This document shows, one piece after another, positions 1 to 8,975 of a stretch of 64,000 nt of DNA. The stretch comes from Streptomyces klenkii (GTDB lineage: Bacteria; Actinomycetota; Actinomycetes; Streptomycetales; Streptomycetaceae). Under the pieces are notes generated by a model that had not been told where the DNA came from, searched no databases, and worked only from the letters and a program-made list of their open reading frames with translations. Location of the stretch: assembly GCF_003626645.1 (NCBI RefSeq), contig NZ_RBAM01000006.1, positions 477,813-541,812 of the forward strand. Direction: 5' to 3'. The first letter of the stretch is position 1. The number at the start of each line of letters is the position of its first letter. The translations under genes were made by a program, and so were the position numbers.

Positions 1-1
1 G

Positions 2-1567
2 GCGTTCGCGCTGAACATCACGGCCGCGATGGGGCTCGCCCTCGCCATCGACTACAGCCTCTACCTGGTGGCGCGCTACCGCGAGGAGATCGCCGCGGGC
101 CTGCCCCAGGAGGAGGCCGTGCTCAGCGCGGTCCGCACGGCCGGGCGGATCGTGGCCGTCTCGGCGGCCGCCGTGACGCTGTGCCTGCTCGGTCTGCTGC
201 TGTTCCCGCTGTACCTCCTGCGCTCGATGGCCTACGCGGGGGCCGGCGTGGTGCTGCTGGCGGCCGTCGCGGCCCTGCTGCTCGTCCCCGCGGCGCTGTC
301 CTGCTTCCCCCGGGCGATCGGCCGGGGCGACCTTTTCGCCCGCCTGCGCCGCCCGCCGGACCGGCCGCGGGACGGCTGGCGGCGGCTGGCCCTGCGGGTG
401 ATGCGCCGCCCCGTGCTGGTCACCGTGGTCGCCACCGGGGCCCTGCTCGTCCTCGCGCTCCCCTTCCGCCAGGTCGCCTTCGGCTTCAGCGACGACCGGG
501 TGCTGCCCCGCGACGCCCCCGAAGTGCGCGCCACCCAGGAACTGCGCGACGGCTTCCCGCAACTGCGCAATCCCGTCGAGGTGGTCCTGCCGGGATGGCG
601 GCCCGACGACCGCGGCCGGGCCGGCGAGCTCGACGCGTACGCCCGGCGCCTGTCGGTCCTCCCGGGCGTCCTGGGCGTGCGGACCGCGACCGGTTCCTAC
701 GTCCAGGGCCAGGATGTCCCGCTCGCCTGCGCGGCCGAGGCGCCCTCCGCGCCCGGCACCCTGCCGCGCTGCCCGGCCCTGCGGAACTTCACCTCCCCTG
801 CCGGCACCTGGCTGGCGGTCAGCGGCACGGCCGACCCGTACGCCCCGGAGTCCGCCGCCCTCGCCGACCGGCTGCGCGCGGCCCGCGCGCCCGCCCCGGT
901 GCTCGCCGGCGGGCCGACGGCACAGTTCCAGGACGCCCGCGACACCCTCGCCCGGCGGTTGCCGTGGACGCTGGGAGCGATGGCCGCCGCCACGTTCCTG
1001 CTCCTCCTCGCGTTCACCCGGAGCGTGTTCCTGCCTCTGAAGGCGCTCGCGGTCAACCTCCTCAGCCTGACCGCGTCGTTCGGCGCCATGGTGTTCATCT
1101 TCCAGCAGGGCCACCTGATGTGGCTGGTCGGCGACTTCACGCCCACGGGCACGATCAGCGTCGTCGTGCCCGTGATCACGTTCTGCCTCGCGTTCGGCCT
1201 GTCCCTGGACTACGAGATCCTGCTGCTGGCCCGGATCGGCGAGGCCCACGCCCGCACCGGCGACACCGTGCGGGCCACGGCCGCGGGACTCCAGGCGGCG
1301 GGCCCGCTGTTCACGGCCTCCGCCGCGCTCGTGCTGGTCGTGCTGCTCGCCCTGGCCACGGCCGAGGTCGCCTTCGTCAAGCTCCTCGCCGTCACGACGG
1401 CCCTGTCGGTCGTCCTGGACACGGTGACGATCCGCCCGCTCCTCGTACCCGCCGTCATGCGCCTGGCCGGCCGCGCCAACTGGTGGCTGCCGTCGTTCCC
1501 CCGCCGCTCCGCCACGGCGTCCGACGGCCCCCACCTCGGCACCTCTCCCGGCGAGGAGCTCTCCTGA
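2..1567 (+). CDS. MmpL/RND-family membrane transporter, 5' end outside window
   Basis: This is the C-terminal ~520 residues of an MmpL-type transporter; the frame is open to the window edge, so the start lies upstream and the first visible ATG (29) is internal. Family role: proton-driven export of lipids or hydrophobic metabolites across the cytoplasmic membrane. Two equivalent Asp-Tyr membrane motifs are visible, AIDYSLYLVARYREE near the beginning and SLDYEILLLARI near residue 400; such pairs are the proton-relay positions of MmpL proteins. Between them is a large extracytoplasmic loop (roughly residues 150-310), followed by a bundle of about five membrane helices and a short polar tail. The next gene, 84 bases on, is a stand-alone condensation domain protein, a pairing that resembles mycobacterial PapA/MmpL lipid assembly and export. 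Family assignment is secure; the substrate is unknown. Confidence 0.88.
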   Translation, partial: AFALNITAAMGLALAIDYSLYLVARYREEIAAGLPQEEAVLSAVRTAGRIVAVSAAAVTLCLLGLLLFPLYLLRSMAYAGAGVVLLAAVAALLLVPAALSCFPRAIGRGDLFARLRRPPDRPRDGWRRLALRVMRRPVLVTVVATGALLVLALPFRQVAFGFSDDRVLPRDAPEVRATQELRDGFPQLRNPVEVVLPGWRPDDRGRAGELDAYARRLSVLPGVLGVRTATGSYVQGQDVPLACAAEAPSAPGTLPRCPALRNFTSPAGTWLAVSGTADPYAPESAALADRLRAARAPAPVLAGGPTAQFQDARDTLARRLPWTLGAMAAATFLLLLAFTRSVFLPLKALAVNLLSLTASFGAMVFIFQQGHLMWLVGDFTPTGTISVVVPVITFCLAFGLSLDYEILLLARIGEAHARTGDTVRATAAGLQAAGPLFTASAALVLVVLLALATAEVAFVKLLAVTTALSVVLDTVTIRPLLVPAVMRLAGRANWWLPSFPRRSATASDGPHLGTSPGEELS

Positions 1568-1651
1568 TCCCGGTCCGCCGGCGTTTCCTTGCGTTCGTCC
1601 GATCGTTGATCCCACATTGAGCAATCCGGGGGCATGCGAACGGAGAGTCCC

Positions 1652-3055
1652 GTGCGAATGACCGACATCCAGCGTTGCGAAATCCGGCCCGGCCGGCTCG
1701 TGGAGTGGACGCTGCACCCGACGGCTGTCGAGGCCGCGCTGAGCCTGCCGGACGACCACCGTCCGCCCGCCTACGTGCAGGAGTCCCACGTGCGGACGGC
1801 GCGATCGGTGCGCCAGGACGGCCTGTTCATGCCGACCTGGCTCGGCACGGCCTTCGACATCCCCGGGGAGGTCGACCTCGACGTCCTCCAAGTCGCCCTG
1901 AGAGCCTGGACACTTCGGCACGAGACGCTGCGCAGCGGCTTCCGCTGGGCCGGCGACGAGATGCGGCGCTTCACGCTGGACGCCGACGCCGTCGCGCTGC
2001 ACCGCAACGATGTCGGTCACTTCTCCGAAGCGGAGACGCTGACCCGCTACCTACAGGATCGTTTCGACACCGCTGCGGACGCCCTCAGCTGGCCGAACTT
2101 CATCTTCGCGGCCGTCGTCAGGGACGACGGCACGAGCGTGTACATGGCCTTCGACCACAGCAACGTCGACTCGTACTCGATCCAGCGCATCACCGCCGAG
2201 ATCCACGAGCTCTACGCCGCCGCCCTGGAAGGCCGCGCCGTGAACGCGGCGCCGCCCGCCAGCTACATCGACTTCTGCGTGTCCGAGCGCACCGAGGCCG
2301 ACCGGATCGACGACACGCACGCGATCGTGTCCCGCTGGCGGGAGTTCATCGCGCGGTGCGACGGGAAGCTGCCGGACTTCCCCGTCGACCTCGGCCTCGA
2401 CCCCGAAGGGCCGCTGCCGACCCAGACGTTCCTGCACGAGATGCTCGTGGACGAGGCCGACGCCGCGGCCTTCGAGGCGTACTGCCGCCCTTACGGCGGA
2501 AGCCTCGTGGGCGTCCTCGCGGCCGTCGGGCTCATCGTCCGCGAGATCGGCGGGGTGCAGGTGTACCGCACGGTGGTGCCGTTCCACACCAGGGTGAAGT
2601 CCCAGTGGTCGGACTCGGTGGGCTGGTACGTGGGCGGCGCGCCGATCGAGGTGCCCGTGGCGCAGGCGGCGGACTTCGACGGCGCCCTGGAGCTGGTCCG
2701 TGCCGCGCTGCGGGAGAACAGGCTGATGGCGCGGATGCCCATCGCCCGCGTCCTCCAGCTGCTGGGCGCCGACTTCCGGCCCACCTCGCCGGACCTGTAC
2801 TCGATCGTGTCGTTCGTCGACGCGCGCGGCATCCCGGGCTCGGAGCGCTGGCAGGGCCTCAAGGCGTACGGGCTGATCCGGGTGTCCTACGGCGACCAGG
2901 TGTGCGCGTGGATCACCAGGCTCCACGAGGGCATGCAGTTCGCCTGCCGCTATCCGGACACCGATGTCGCGCACAAGAACATGCGGCTGTGCATCGAGCG
3001 GCTGCGGGAATTCATCGTGACCGTGGCCCGGCAGGAGCTGGTCACGCGCGTCTAA
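1652..3055 (+). CDS. Stand-alone condensation-domain (PapA-like) acyltransferase
   Basis: About 467 residues covering one NRPS condensation/acyltransferase fold and nothing else. Such free-standing domains transfer an acyl or peptidyl group from a carrier or CoA to an alcohol or amine, as in PapA enzymes. The catalytic motif appears as FDHSNVDSYS near residue 168: the His and Asp of HxxxD are present, but the usual first His is Asp and the Gly after Asp is Ser. The C-terminal half keeps the second chloramphenicol-acetyltransferase-like lobe (VPFHTRVKSQWSDSVGWYVG region). GTG 1652 was chosen because a GGAGAG ribosome site sits at 1642-1647; ATG 1658 and ATG 1634 are alternatives. It follows the MmpL gene in the same direction, so a shared acyl product and its export are plausible. 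No adenylation or carrier domain is adjacent in view; the substrate is unknown. Confidence 0.82.
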   Translation: MRMTDIQRCEIRPGRLVEWTLHPTAVEAALSLPDDHRPPAYVQESHVRTARSVRQDGLFMPTWLGTAFDIPGEVDLDVLQVALRAWTLRHETLRSGFRWAGDEMRRFTLDADAVALHRNDVGHFSEAETLTRYLQDRFDTAADALSWPNFIFAAVVRDDGTSVYMAFDHSNVDSYSIQRITAEIHELYAAALEGRAVNAAPPASYIDFCVSERTEADRIDDTHAIVSRWREFIARCDGKLPDFPVDLGLDPEGPLPTQTFLHEMLVDEADAAAFEAYCRPYGGSLVGVLAAVGLIVREIGGVQVYRTVVPFHTRVKSQWSDSVGWYVGGAPIEVPVAQAADFDGALELVRAALRENRLMARMPIARVLQLLGADFRPTSPDLYSIVSFVDARGIPGSERWQGLKAYGLIRVSYGDQVCAWITRLHEGMQFACRYPDTDVAHKNMRLCIERLREFIVTVARQELVTRV

Positions 3056-3238
3056 GTAGTACCTGAACCCTCTGTCCTGTAGAGGAGTTGGTGCAAGGAG
3101 GGATTTCCGGCCGTTCCGCGGATCGAGGCCCGCGTCCCGTCGGCCCGGCCTTCGCTTCTTCATCCGGGGTAGCGGCGCGGACGGTTCCGGCGGCAAGGTG
3201 GAGGAGCACGAGGACGAAGGAACGGGAGGGGACGTCCG

Positions 3239-3790
3239 GTGAGCGGACTCAACAAGGAGATGAGCGGCAGCCTCAGCAAGGGGCTGGGCAAGGTGCAGGT
3301 GTCGCTGAAGTGGGATCCGAGCCCAATGGGGATGCCCGACAACGACCTCGACATCATCGCGGGGACGTACAACGCGGAGGCCCCGCACGGAAAGGCCGCC
3401 TATCTCGTGCACTTCGACAGCCGGCTGTCGCCCGACGGCACCATCAACCTCAACCGTGACAGCCGCACGGGCGCGGGCTTCGGCGCCGACGAGGTCATGA
3501 CGCTGGAGCTCGACCGGCTCTCGCCCTCGTACACGCGGGTCGTCGTGGGGGTGGCCATCCAGCAGAACGGCGGGCGCAAGACCTTCGGGGACGTGCCGAA
3601 CACCGGGGTGCGGGTCGTGGAGGGCTACACCGAGCTGGTCGTGGACGACTTCGCCGGTGTCGCCGGGGCCACGGCGGCGACGGTGGTGGAGTTCGTCCGC
3701 GACAGCAGGGGCGTGTGGGAGTGCCACCGCGCCGTCCGGGGATTCGACGCGGATCCGGAGGAGTTCGCCGCGGTGATGGGCGGCGCGTGA
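3239..3790 (+). CDS. TerD-family protein
   Basis: A 183-residue TerD/TerZ-like protein, the usual size for single-domain members. The family is linked to tellurite and stress resistance and binds calcium in several cases; its biochemical role is still unclear, and streptomycetes carry many copies. Family features seen are the early beta-strand block VQVSLKWDPSP, the DNDLDIIAGTYN segment, and the FGADEVMTLELDRLSP stretch followed by VVVGVAIQQ. The GTG start is preceded by a purine-rich site (GGGAGGGG just upstream). The acidic GGDDxxGDGE-type calcium loop known from classic TerD proteins is not obvious here, so metal binding may be altered. The gene stands alone, converging on the secreted hydrolase gene with a perfect hairpin at the junction. 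Confidence 0.8.
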   Translation: MSGLNKEMSGSLSKGLGKVQVSLKWDPSPMGMPDNDLDIIAGTYNAEAPHGKAAYLVHFDSRLSPDGTINLNRDSRTGAGFGADEVMTLELDRLSPSYTRVVVGVAIQQNGGRKTFGDVPNTGVRVVEGYTELVVDDFAGVAGATAATVVEFVRDSRGVWECHRAVRGFDADPEEFAAVMGGA

Positions 3791-3793
3791 CCC

Positions 3794-3834
3794 CGGAGTT
3801 CTGCCCGGCTACTTCACGGCCGGGCAGAACTCCG
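3794..3834. terminator. Bidirectional intrinsic terminator hairpin
   Basis: Perfect 16-bp inverted repeat (left arm 3794-3809, right arm 3819-3834) with a 9-base loop, between the convergent TerD gene and the serine hydrolase gene. It overlaps the last codons of the hydrolase. The stem is very GC-rich, so it could end transcription from both sides even without a long T-run. Confidence 0.75.
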
Positions 3835-5032
3835 CTTTGATCACGTCACCGGCGGCACTGGTGTCGCCCAGGGCGTCGGTGTTGAAGTTGTAGACGAGGC
3901 TGCGCCGGGTGTCCGCGGAGATGTAGGCGACGCTCTGCGTGCCGATGAAGAAGCCGGTGTGCCCCCACAGTTCGATGCCGCAGAGCGTGAAGTGGAACAG
4001 CCCCAGGCCGTATTCCACGCCCGGGTCCTCGCCGGTCGGGACGGTCGACTTCAGCTCCCGCTGCTGGGCCGGCGGCAGCAGCCTGCCCCGCAGCAGGGCG
4101 GTGAGGAAGCGGTCGAGGTCGGCGGGGCTGGTGACCAGGTCGCCCGTACCCCGGATCAGGGACGGGTCGAGGTCGGTGACGTCGTACATCTTGTGGTCCG
4201 GGTCGTCGGTGAACCGGGTGTAGCCGCGTCCTGCGGGGGCCGGGAGCGTGCGCTCGTGGCCCGGCAGGCGGGTGGAGCGCAGGCCGAGCGGCCTGATGAT
4301 GCGGCGCTCCACCTCCTCCTCGTAGGACCGGCCGGTCGCCTTCTCCATCACGAGGGCGGCGAGGACGTAGCCGGTGGGGCTGTAGGAGTAGCGGGTGCCC
4401 GGTGGGAAGTCCGGGGCGTGGGCCGTCGCGGTCCGCACGATCTGTTCGGGCGTCCAGTTGTCGTAGCGGTGCTGGAGGAACGCGGTGGTGGTGAGGTTCC
4501 GCAGGATTTCCGGGTCGCCGGTGTAGTCGTAGAGCCCGCTGGTGTGGTTGAGGAGCTGGCGCAGGGTGATCCTGCGGCCGTCGTTGCCGTGCCCGCGCAC
4601 CAGGCCCGGCAGCCACTTCTCGACGGTGTCGCCCAGTGTGAGCCGGTGCTCGGCCTCCAGTTGGAGGATGACGGTCGAGATGAAGGGCTTGACGATGCTG
4701 CCGGCACGGAAGTGCTCTCCGGACAGCCTGGGGCGGTGGGTGTGCAGGTCGGCGACGCCCGCGGTGCCGTGCCAGGTGCCGCGCGGGCCGCGGGCGAGGG
4801 CGATGACGCCGGGGACGCCGGCCTTGACGGCGGCGTCCAGGGCGGCCTGGGTGTGTTCGTGCCCGCTGCCGCGCGCGGCGGGCCCGGCGGGGAGGGCTTG
4901 GGTGGCGGCGCCTGCCGGAGCGGGAGCCGTCAGGGCGGCCCCTGCCACCGCGGCGGCGGTCAGGAGCGCAGCCAGTGCGGCTCTCGCCGCACGGACCGCC
5001 TTCAGCGGACGCTTCGTCGGACGCTTCGTCAT
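3809..5032 (-). CDS. Secreted serine hydrolase, class C beta-lactamase / DD-peptidase family
   Basis: A 407-residue protein of the beta-lactamase-like serine hydrolase family (D-Ala-D-Ala carboxypeptidases, esterases). The N-terminus has a basic region and a hydrophobic signal segment ending near APAGAATQA, so it should be exported. Catalytic elements are visible: SIVK (SxxK nucleophile motif) near residue 111, YSYSP (YxN-type motif with Ser for Asn) near 215, and the WGHTGFF motif near 358, equivalent to KTG/HTG. The start at 5032 follows a strong AAGGAGG site; a longer upstream reading frame has no coding character. It lies 86 bases downstream of an ABC exporter gene on the same strand, so the two may be co-transcribed. 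Substrate (peptidoglycan stem, D-amino peptide or ester) cannot be told from sequence. Confidence 0.88.
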   Translation of the reverse strand: MTKRPTKRPLKAVRAARAALAALLTAAAVAGAALTAPAPAGAATQALPAGPAARGSGHEHTQAALDAAVKAGVPGVIALARGPRGTWHGTAGVADLHTHRPRLSGEHFRAGSIVKPFISTVILQLEAEHRLTLGDTVEKWLPGLVRGHGNDGRRITLRQLLNHTSGLYDYTGDPEILRNLTTTAFLQHRYDNWTPEQIVRTATAHAPDFPPGTRYSYSPTGYVLAALVMEKATGRSYEEEVERRIIRPLGLRSTRLPGHERTLPAPAGRGYTRFTDDPDHKMYDVTDLDPSLIRGTGDLVTSPADLDRFLTALLRGRLLPPAQQRELKSTVPTGEDPGVEYGLGLFHFTLCGIELWGHTGFFIGTQSVAYISADTRRSLVYNFNTDALGDTSAAGDVIKAEFCPAVK

Positions 5033-5118
5033 GACAGCCCTCCTTCTTACGGGGTCGGCGGATGCGGTACGGATACGGATCGGAGGCGGGATGCGGTGTG
5101 TGCGCGAACAGGGCGCGG

Positions 5119-7026
5119 TCAGAGCACGGCGCGGCCCGCCTCCTCGTGCGCCGCGGGAACGCCGCGGTCGGCTTGCAGGGCCCACAGCTCCCGGAAGAGG
5201 CCGGGTGCCTCGACCAGTTCGGCGAAGGTGCCCCGCTGGATGACGCGCCCGTGGTCGAGGACCACGATGCGGTCGGCGACGGCCACGTTGGCCAGGCGGT
5301 GGGTGACGAGGACGACGGCCCGCTCCTGGGCGACCTTGCGCAGCCCCGCGAAGATGCGGTGCTCGGCCCGGGCGTCCAGGGCGCTGGTGGGTTCGTCCAT
5401 GACGAGCAGGCCGGCCGGGCGGTAGAAGGCGCGGGCGATGGCGATGCGCTGCCACTGGCCGCCGGAGAGCTCCACGCCGCCGAACCACTCGCGGGCGAGG
5501 AGGGTGTCGAGCCCGCTGCGGAGCTCCTTGACGACTTCGTCGGCGCCGGCGTGCGCGGCGGCTTCGTGGACGGCGCCGTCCCCTTCGCGGGCCTGCCCGA
5601 GGGTGATGTTGTCGCGGGCGGACAGGGGCCAGCGGGCGAAGTCCTGCGGGACGACGGCGGTCTGCCGCCACAGCGCCTGCGGGTCGAACTCGCCCGTGCC
5701 GGCGCCGTCCCACGTGACCTTGCCGCCGGTGGGCAGGTACAGCCCGGCCAGGAGCTTGCTGAGGGTGGTCTTGCCCGAGCCGTTCTCCCCCACCAGGGCC
5801 AGCACCTCGCCGCGCCGCACCTCCAGGCTGACGTCGTGCAGCGCCGGGCGTTCCGAGCCGGGATAGCAGAAGGTGAGGGACTCGGCCCGGACAGCCAGGG
5901 GGGACGGGGGTGCGAGCGTGCCGCGCCGCATCCGGTGGCCGCCGGCCTCGTCGATGAACTCGGCCCAGTCGTCGAGGTAGAGACCGGTGCGGAACAGGCG
6001 CGCGCCGTAGCTGACCATGCCCCGCAGGGACGAGCCGACCGAGCGCAGGGCGAAGACCGCCGTGCCGGCCGAGGCGAGCGACATGTGTCCCGTGCCGAGC
6101 AGGAGGGCCAGTGCCGCCCAGACCAGGCCGGAGGCGATCCCGCCGGCCACGGCGCCCGCGAGGGCGTACCGGGCGCCCTGGTGGACGGCCAGGTCGGTGG
6201 CGGTGTGGATGCGGTCGCTGATGGAGCGGTAGCGGCCGAGAAGGAAGCCGGCCATGGTGCCCGAGCGCAGCTGGTCGGCGAAGACCTTGTCGGTGACGTG
6301 CCAGCGCAGGTGGCTGAGCACCCGGCGGTCCGCGCTCAGCGCGCGGGAGGTCTGGTAGTGGACGCGCGCGGCCTTCACGCTCGCGATGCCCTGGGGGAGG
6401 GTGGCGAGCAGCAGGAGCGGCAGCAGGGCCGGGTGCAGGAGCGTGACCACGCCGGCGGCGGCGACGAGCGAGGCGAGGCAGGCCATGAGGTCCTGGGACT
6501 CGGTCAGCAGGTCCTGGGCGACGTCGGCGCCGCGGTCCGCGGCCTCGCGCTTGTCGTTGAAGCCGGGGTGGTCGTAGGCCGCGAGCTCGGCGTTGATGGC
6601 CGCGTCGAGCATGTGCAGCTCGGCTTCGCGGGAGATGCGGGGTGCCAGCCGGCTGGAGATGTTGCTGACGGCGATGGCGAGCAGGGCCCGGGTCCCGGCG
6701 GCGCCGGCGAGGAGGCAGATGGAGGGCAGGGCGTCCATGAGCCGGTCCTGCATGTGGCCCGAGGTGATGAGGGCCGTGATGGTGCTGCTGGTGGCGAGCA
6801 GGCCGAAGGCCTCGAAGGCGCCGGACAGCAGCTGGCAGGCGAGGAGGGCCAGGACGGCGCGTCTGTCCACGTGCCAGGCGAGGCCGAGTGCCTTGCGGAC
6901 GAGCCGGGGCAGGCGCCGGCCCATCGCGCGGGCGGTGAGCGGGCTCTTCTGGAAGGCGGTCAGGGTCGGGGAGCGGAAGCGTAATTCCTCGTGTACCTCG
7001 GAGGTCTCGGTGGTTTCGGCGGACAA
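5119..7026 (-). CDS. ABC exporter, fused transmembrane and ATPase domains
   Basis: About 635 residues: a six-helix export-type transmembrane domain (roughly 40-350) followed by an ATP-binding domain (about 380-620). Walker A reads GENGSGKTT (near 414), the signature LSGGQ (near 520), Walker B VMDEPTSALD (near 541) and the H-loop VTHR, so the ATPase site looks complete and the protein should act as a homodimer. There is no peptidase C39 domain. The best start is TTG at 7026, seven bases after an AAGGGG site; a longer frame up to 7104 lacks a ribosome site. Downstream on the same strand is a secreted serine hydrolase. Likely export of a peptide, lipid or drug; no substrate evidence in the neighbours. 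Confidence 0.83.
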   Translation of the reverse strand: MSAETTETSEVHEELRFRSPTLTAFQKSPLTARAMGRRLPRLVRKALGLAWHVDRRAVLALLACQLLSGAFEAFGLLATSSTITALITSGHMQDRLMDALPSICLLAGAAGTRALLAIAVSNISSRLAPRISREAELHMLDAAINAELAAYDHPGFNDKREAADRGADVAQDLLTESQDLMACLASLVAAAGVVTLLHPALLPLLLLATLPQGIASVKAARVHYQTSRALSADRRVLSHLRWHVTDKVFADQLRSGTMAGFLLGRYRSISDRIHTATDLAVHQGARYALAGAVAGGIASGLVWAALALLLGTGHMSLASAGTAVFALRSVGSSLRGMVSYGARLFRTGLYLDDWAEFIDEAGGHRMRRGTLAPPSPLAVRAESLTFCYPGSERPALHDVSLEVRRGEVLALVGENGSGKTTLSKLLAGLYLPTGGKVTWDGAGTGEFDPQALWRQTAVVPQDFARWPLSARDNITLGQAREGDGAVHEAAAHAGADEVVKELRSGLDTLLAREWFGGVELSGGQWQRIAIARAFYRPAGLLVMDEPTSALDARAEHRIFAGLRKVAQERAVVLVTHRLANVAVADRIVVLDHGRVIQRGTFAELVEAPGLFRELWALQADRGVPAAHEEAGRAVL

Positions 7027-7182
7027 CGTGAATCCCCTTGGTCGCGGGTGGTGACGGCCTGGTTTCCGAAGGTGATCGTGTGCACGATGGCGCATGGCGC
7101 GCACGCGATACGGGTGAACGCCCTTAATCCACTCGAACGGGGTCCTTCTGACTCCCCGTCATGCATCGTCGGCGCCTCACGC

Positions 7183-7200
7183 TTGACGCGCCCCTGTCAA
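7183..7200. promoter_or_regulatory. Inverted repeat in divergent intergenic region (possible operator)
   Basis: TTGAC and GTCAA arms separated by eight bases, in the 290-base gap between the divergent ABC exporter and protease genes. The left arm also resembles a -35 box, but no convincing -10 lies at the right distance. It could bind a dimeric regulator acting on either gene. Apart from this element I see no RNA gene or further repeat in the gap 7027-7316. Confidence 0.25.
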
Positions 7201-7316
7201 TAGTCGGGTTCTCGTGGCACCCTGCCCACGCACCCCCAGTCCGTCCGCTCGCCGTCAACTCGCCTTATCCGTACCGCAGAAGGAGCACGCGGAACGAGCA
7301 TGTGGAAGGAGTACGA

Positions 7317-8303
7317 GTGAGACGATCCCGACGTACGACCGCAGGTGTGCTGCTGGCCGCCTGCGCCCTGGTCACCGCGGGCACGCAGGCCGCGGCGGCC
7401 GGAACCGCCCCGGGCCGGGCCGCGGCGCCCGCCGTGCACACCGCGGCCGCCGCACCCGCGGACCGGCAGGCCGTCAGCGACTACTGGACCCCCGAGCGGA
7501 TGCGCGCCGCCGCACCGCTCGACCTGCCCGCCGCGGCCCCCGGCGCGCCCGCCGCGCCGGTCGCCCGGGGTGAGGTCCGTACGGTCGCCGCCACCGCCCC
7601 GGCAGCCGGGTCCCCCGCCGCCTTCCCGCAGCAGGGCGGGCCGTGGACCGGCGGAGGCGCCGTCGTGAAGACCTCGGGCCGGGTGTTCTTCACCATGCAG
7701 GGCCGCAACGCCTCCTGCTCGGGCGACGCCGTCACCAGCAGCAACGGCAGCACCGTGATCACGGCCGGGCACTGCGTCAAGTACCAGGGCAACTGGCACA
7801 CCAACTGGACCTTCGTCCCCGGCTACCACGACGGTCAGACGCCCTACGGCACCTGGGCCGCCACCAAGACGCTCTCCACGCCCCAGTGGGTGGCAAGCGA
7901 AGACATGAACTACGACGTCGGCATCGCGGTCGTCGCCCCGCTCGGCGGCAAGCGGCTCGGCGACACCGTGGGCGGTCAGGGCGTGCAGTTCAACGGCCCC
8001 TACAACAAGCCCATGTACTCCTTCGGGTTCCCCGCGGCGGCCCCGTACGACGGCACCAAGCTCATCCACTGCAGCGGGAACTCCACCAAGGACTTCCTGC
8101 TCACCAAGGACCACGGGCTGAGCTGCAACATGACCGGCGGCTCCAGCGGCGGCCCCTGGTTCGCGTCGTTCGACGAGGCCACCGGCACCGGCCTGCAAGC
8201 GTCGGTGAACAGCTTCGGGTACACGTTCCTGCCGAACACGATGTTCGGCCCGTACTTCGGCGACGAGGTCAAGGCCCTCTACGAACAGGCGCAGACGAGC
8301 TGA
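7317..8303 (+). CDS. Secreted trypsin-like serine protease
   Basis: A 328-residue exported protease of the chymotrypsin fold (S1 type). The N-terminus VRRSRRTTAGVLLAACALVT is a signal peptide, followed by an Ala/Pro-rich linker or propeptide to about residue 120. The catalytic triad can be read: His in TAGHC (near 150), Asp in NYDVGIAVV (near 199) and Ser in TGGSSGGPW (near 276). A Cys pair around the His loop (ASCSG and GHCVK) fits a disulfide seen in streptomycete proteases. GTG 7317 is preceded by GGAAGGAG at 7304-7311. Single-gene unit, followed by the tRNA-Lys gene on the other strand. Probably involved in nutrient or cell-wall protein turnover; specificity is not predictable. Confidence 0.9.
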   Translation: MRRSRRTTAGVLLAACALVTAGTQAAAAGTAPGRAAAPAVHTAAAAPADRQAVSDYWTPERMRAAAPLDLPAAAPGAPAAPVARGEVRTVAATAPAAGSPAAFPQQGGPWTGGGAVVKTSGRVFFTMQGRNASCSGDAVTSSNGSTVITAGHCVKYQGNWHTNWTFVPGYHDGQTPYGTWAATKTLSTPQWVASEDMNYDVGIAVVAPLGGKRLGDTVGGQGVQFNGPYNKPMYSFGFPAAAPYDGTKLIHCSGNSTKDFLLTKDHGLSCNMTGGSSGGPWFASFDEATGTGLQASVNSFGYTFLPNTMFGPYFGDEVKALYEQAQTS

Positions 8304-8362
8304 CGGGTGCACCCGGACAGCGGACAGGGCCCCCGCCGTCCGGCGGAGGCCCTGCTCTCCAG

Positions 8363-8436
8363 TGCGCCACCAGGGACTCGAACCCCGGACCTGCTGATTA
8401 AGAGTCAGCCGCTCTAACCAACTGAGCTAGCGGCGC
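8363..8436 (-). tRNA. tRNA-Lys (anticodon CTT)
   Basis: A 74-base tRNA on the minus strand, anticodon CTT at 8400-8402 in a GACTCTTAATC anticodon loop. The acceptor stem pairs GCGCCGC with GTGGCGC (one G-U). The D-arm (GCTCAGTTGGTTAGAGC) and T-arm (GGTTCGAGTCC) are canonical. CCA is not encoded. It lies 10 bases after the stop codon of the RlpA-like gene on the same strand, so it may be co-transcribed with it or have its promoter inside that gene. Confidence 0.96.
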
Positions 8437-8446
8437 GAAAGAAATA

Positions 8447-8854
8447 CTACCTTACGAGTGAAGGTGTCAGGTTCACCCGTAGGAGTCCCGCTCTGAGGGC
8501 GGCGATCTCGCCGAAGGCTCCCCGGGTCAGGTCGATGCAGCGGCGCACGTCCCGCGGCCCCCTGTCGTTAATCCGCACCAGGACCGAGTCGCCCGTCCCG
8601 GCGTTCGTGACGCGTACGCGGGTACCGAACGGCAGGTCGCGGCTCGCGGCCGTCATCGCCTCCGGGTCGAACGGCTCGCCGCTGGCGGTGGGCCAGCCGT
8701 CGAGCTGCTCCTCCGGCGCGCCGTACCACGACGCGATGCAGCTGCGCGGAGCCCCGCCGCCGTCGGCGCGGGCCGGCAGGGCGGCCGAGGGGGCCAGGGC
8801 CGCGGCCAGCGCGACAACGGCCGTCGCGCGGCCGGGCGACCGGGGGTGCGTCAT
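8447..8854 (-). CDS. RlpA-like double-psi beta-barrel protein, secreted
   Basis: A 135-residue protein: a signal peptide (MTHPRSPGRATAVVALAAAL, cleavage near PARADG) followed by an RlpA-type double-psi beta-barrel domain. Typical elements are ASWYG near the start of the domain, the middle block LPFGTRVRVTN and the end motif VRINDRGP with RCIDLTRGAF. RlpA-like domains act on denuded glycan strands as lytic transglycosylases or bind peptidoglycan; the NDRGP and DLT blocks carrying the active residues are intact. Start 8854 has AGGAG eight bases upstream; longer frames lack one. There is no SPOR domain, which is usual for actinobacterial short forms. The tRNA-Lys gene follows directly. Confidence 0.85.
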   Translation of the reverse strand: MTHPRSPGRATAVVALAAALAPSAALPARADGGGAPRSCIASWYGAPEEQLDGWPTASGEPFDPEAMTAASRDLPFGTRVRVTNAGTGDSVLVRINDRGPRDVRRCIDLTRGAFGEIAALRAGLLRVNLTPSLVR

Positions 8855-8975
8855 GGCCTGCGCTCCTGCCGCTCGCGGGTGTGGTGAATCGTGACCGTTC
8901 CCGGCGGATTCCACTCCTCACCACGCACCGGAACAGCCGATCGGCCGCAGGGGCCCCACAGTGGTGGAGCGCGAA

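Noticed and set aside
5033..5713. N-terminal extension of the secreted hydrolase
   Set aside because: It would bury the signal peptide and overlaps the ABC exporter gene in another frame; a strong ribosome site precedes 5032.
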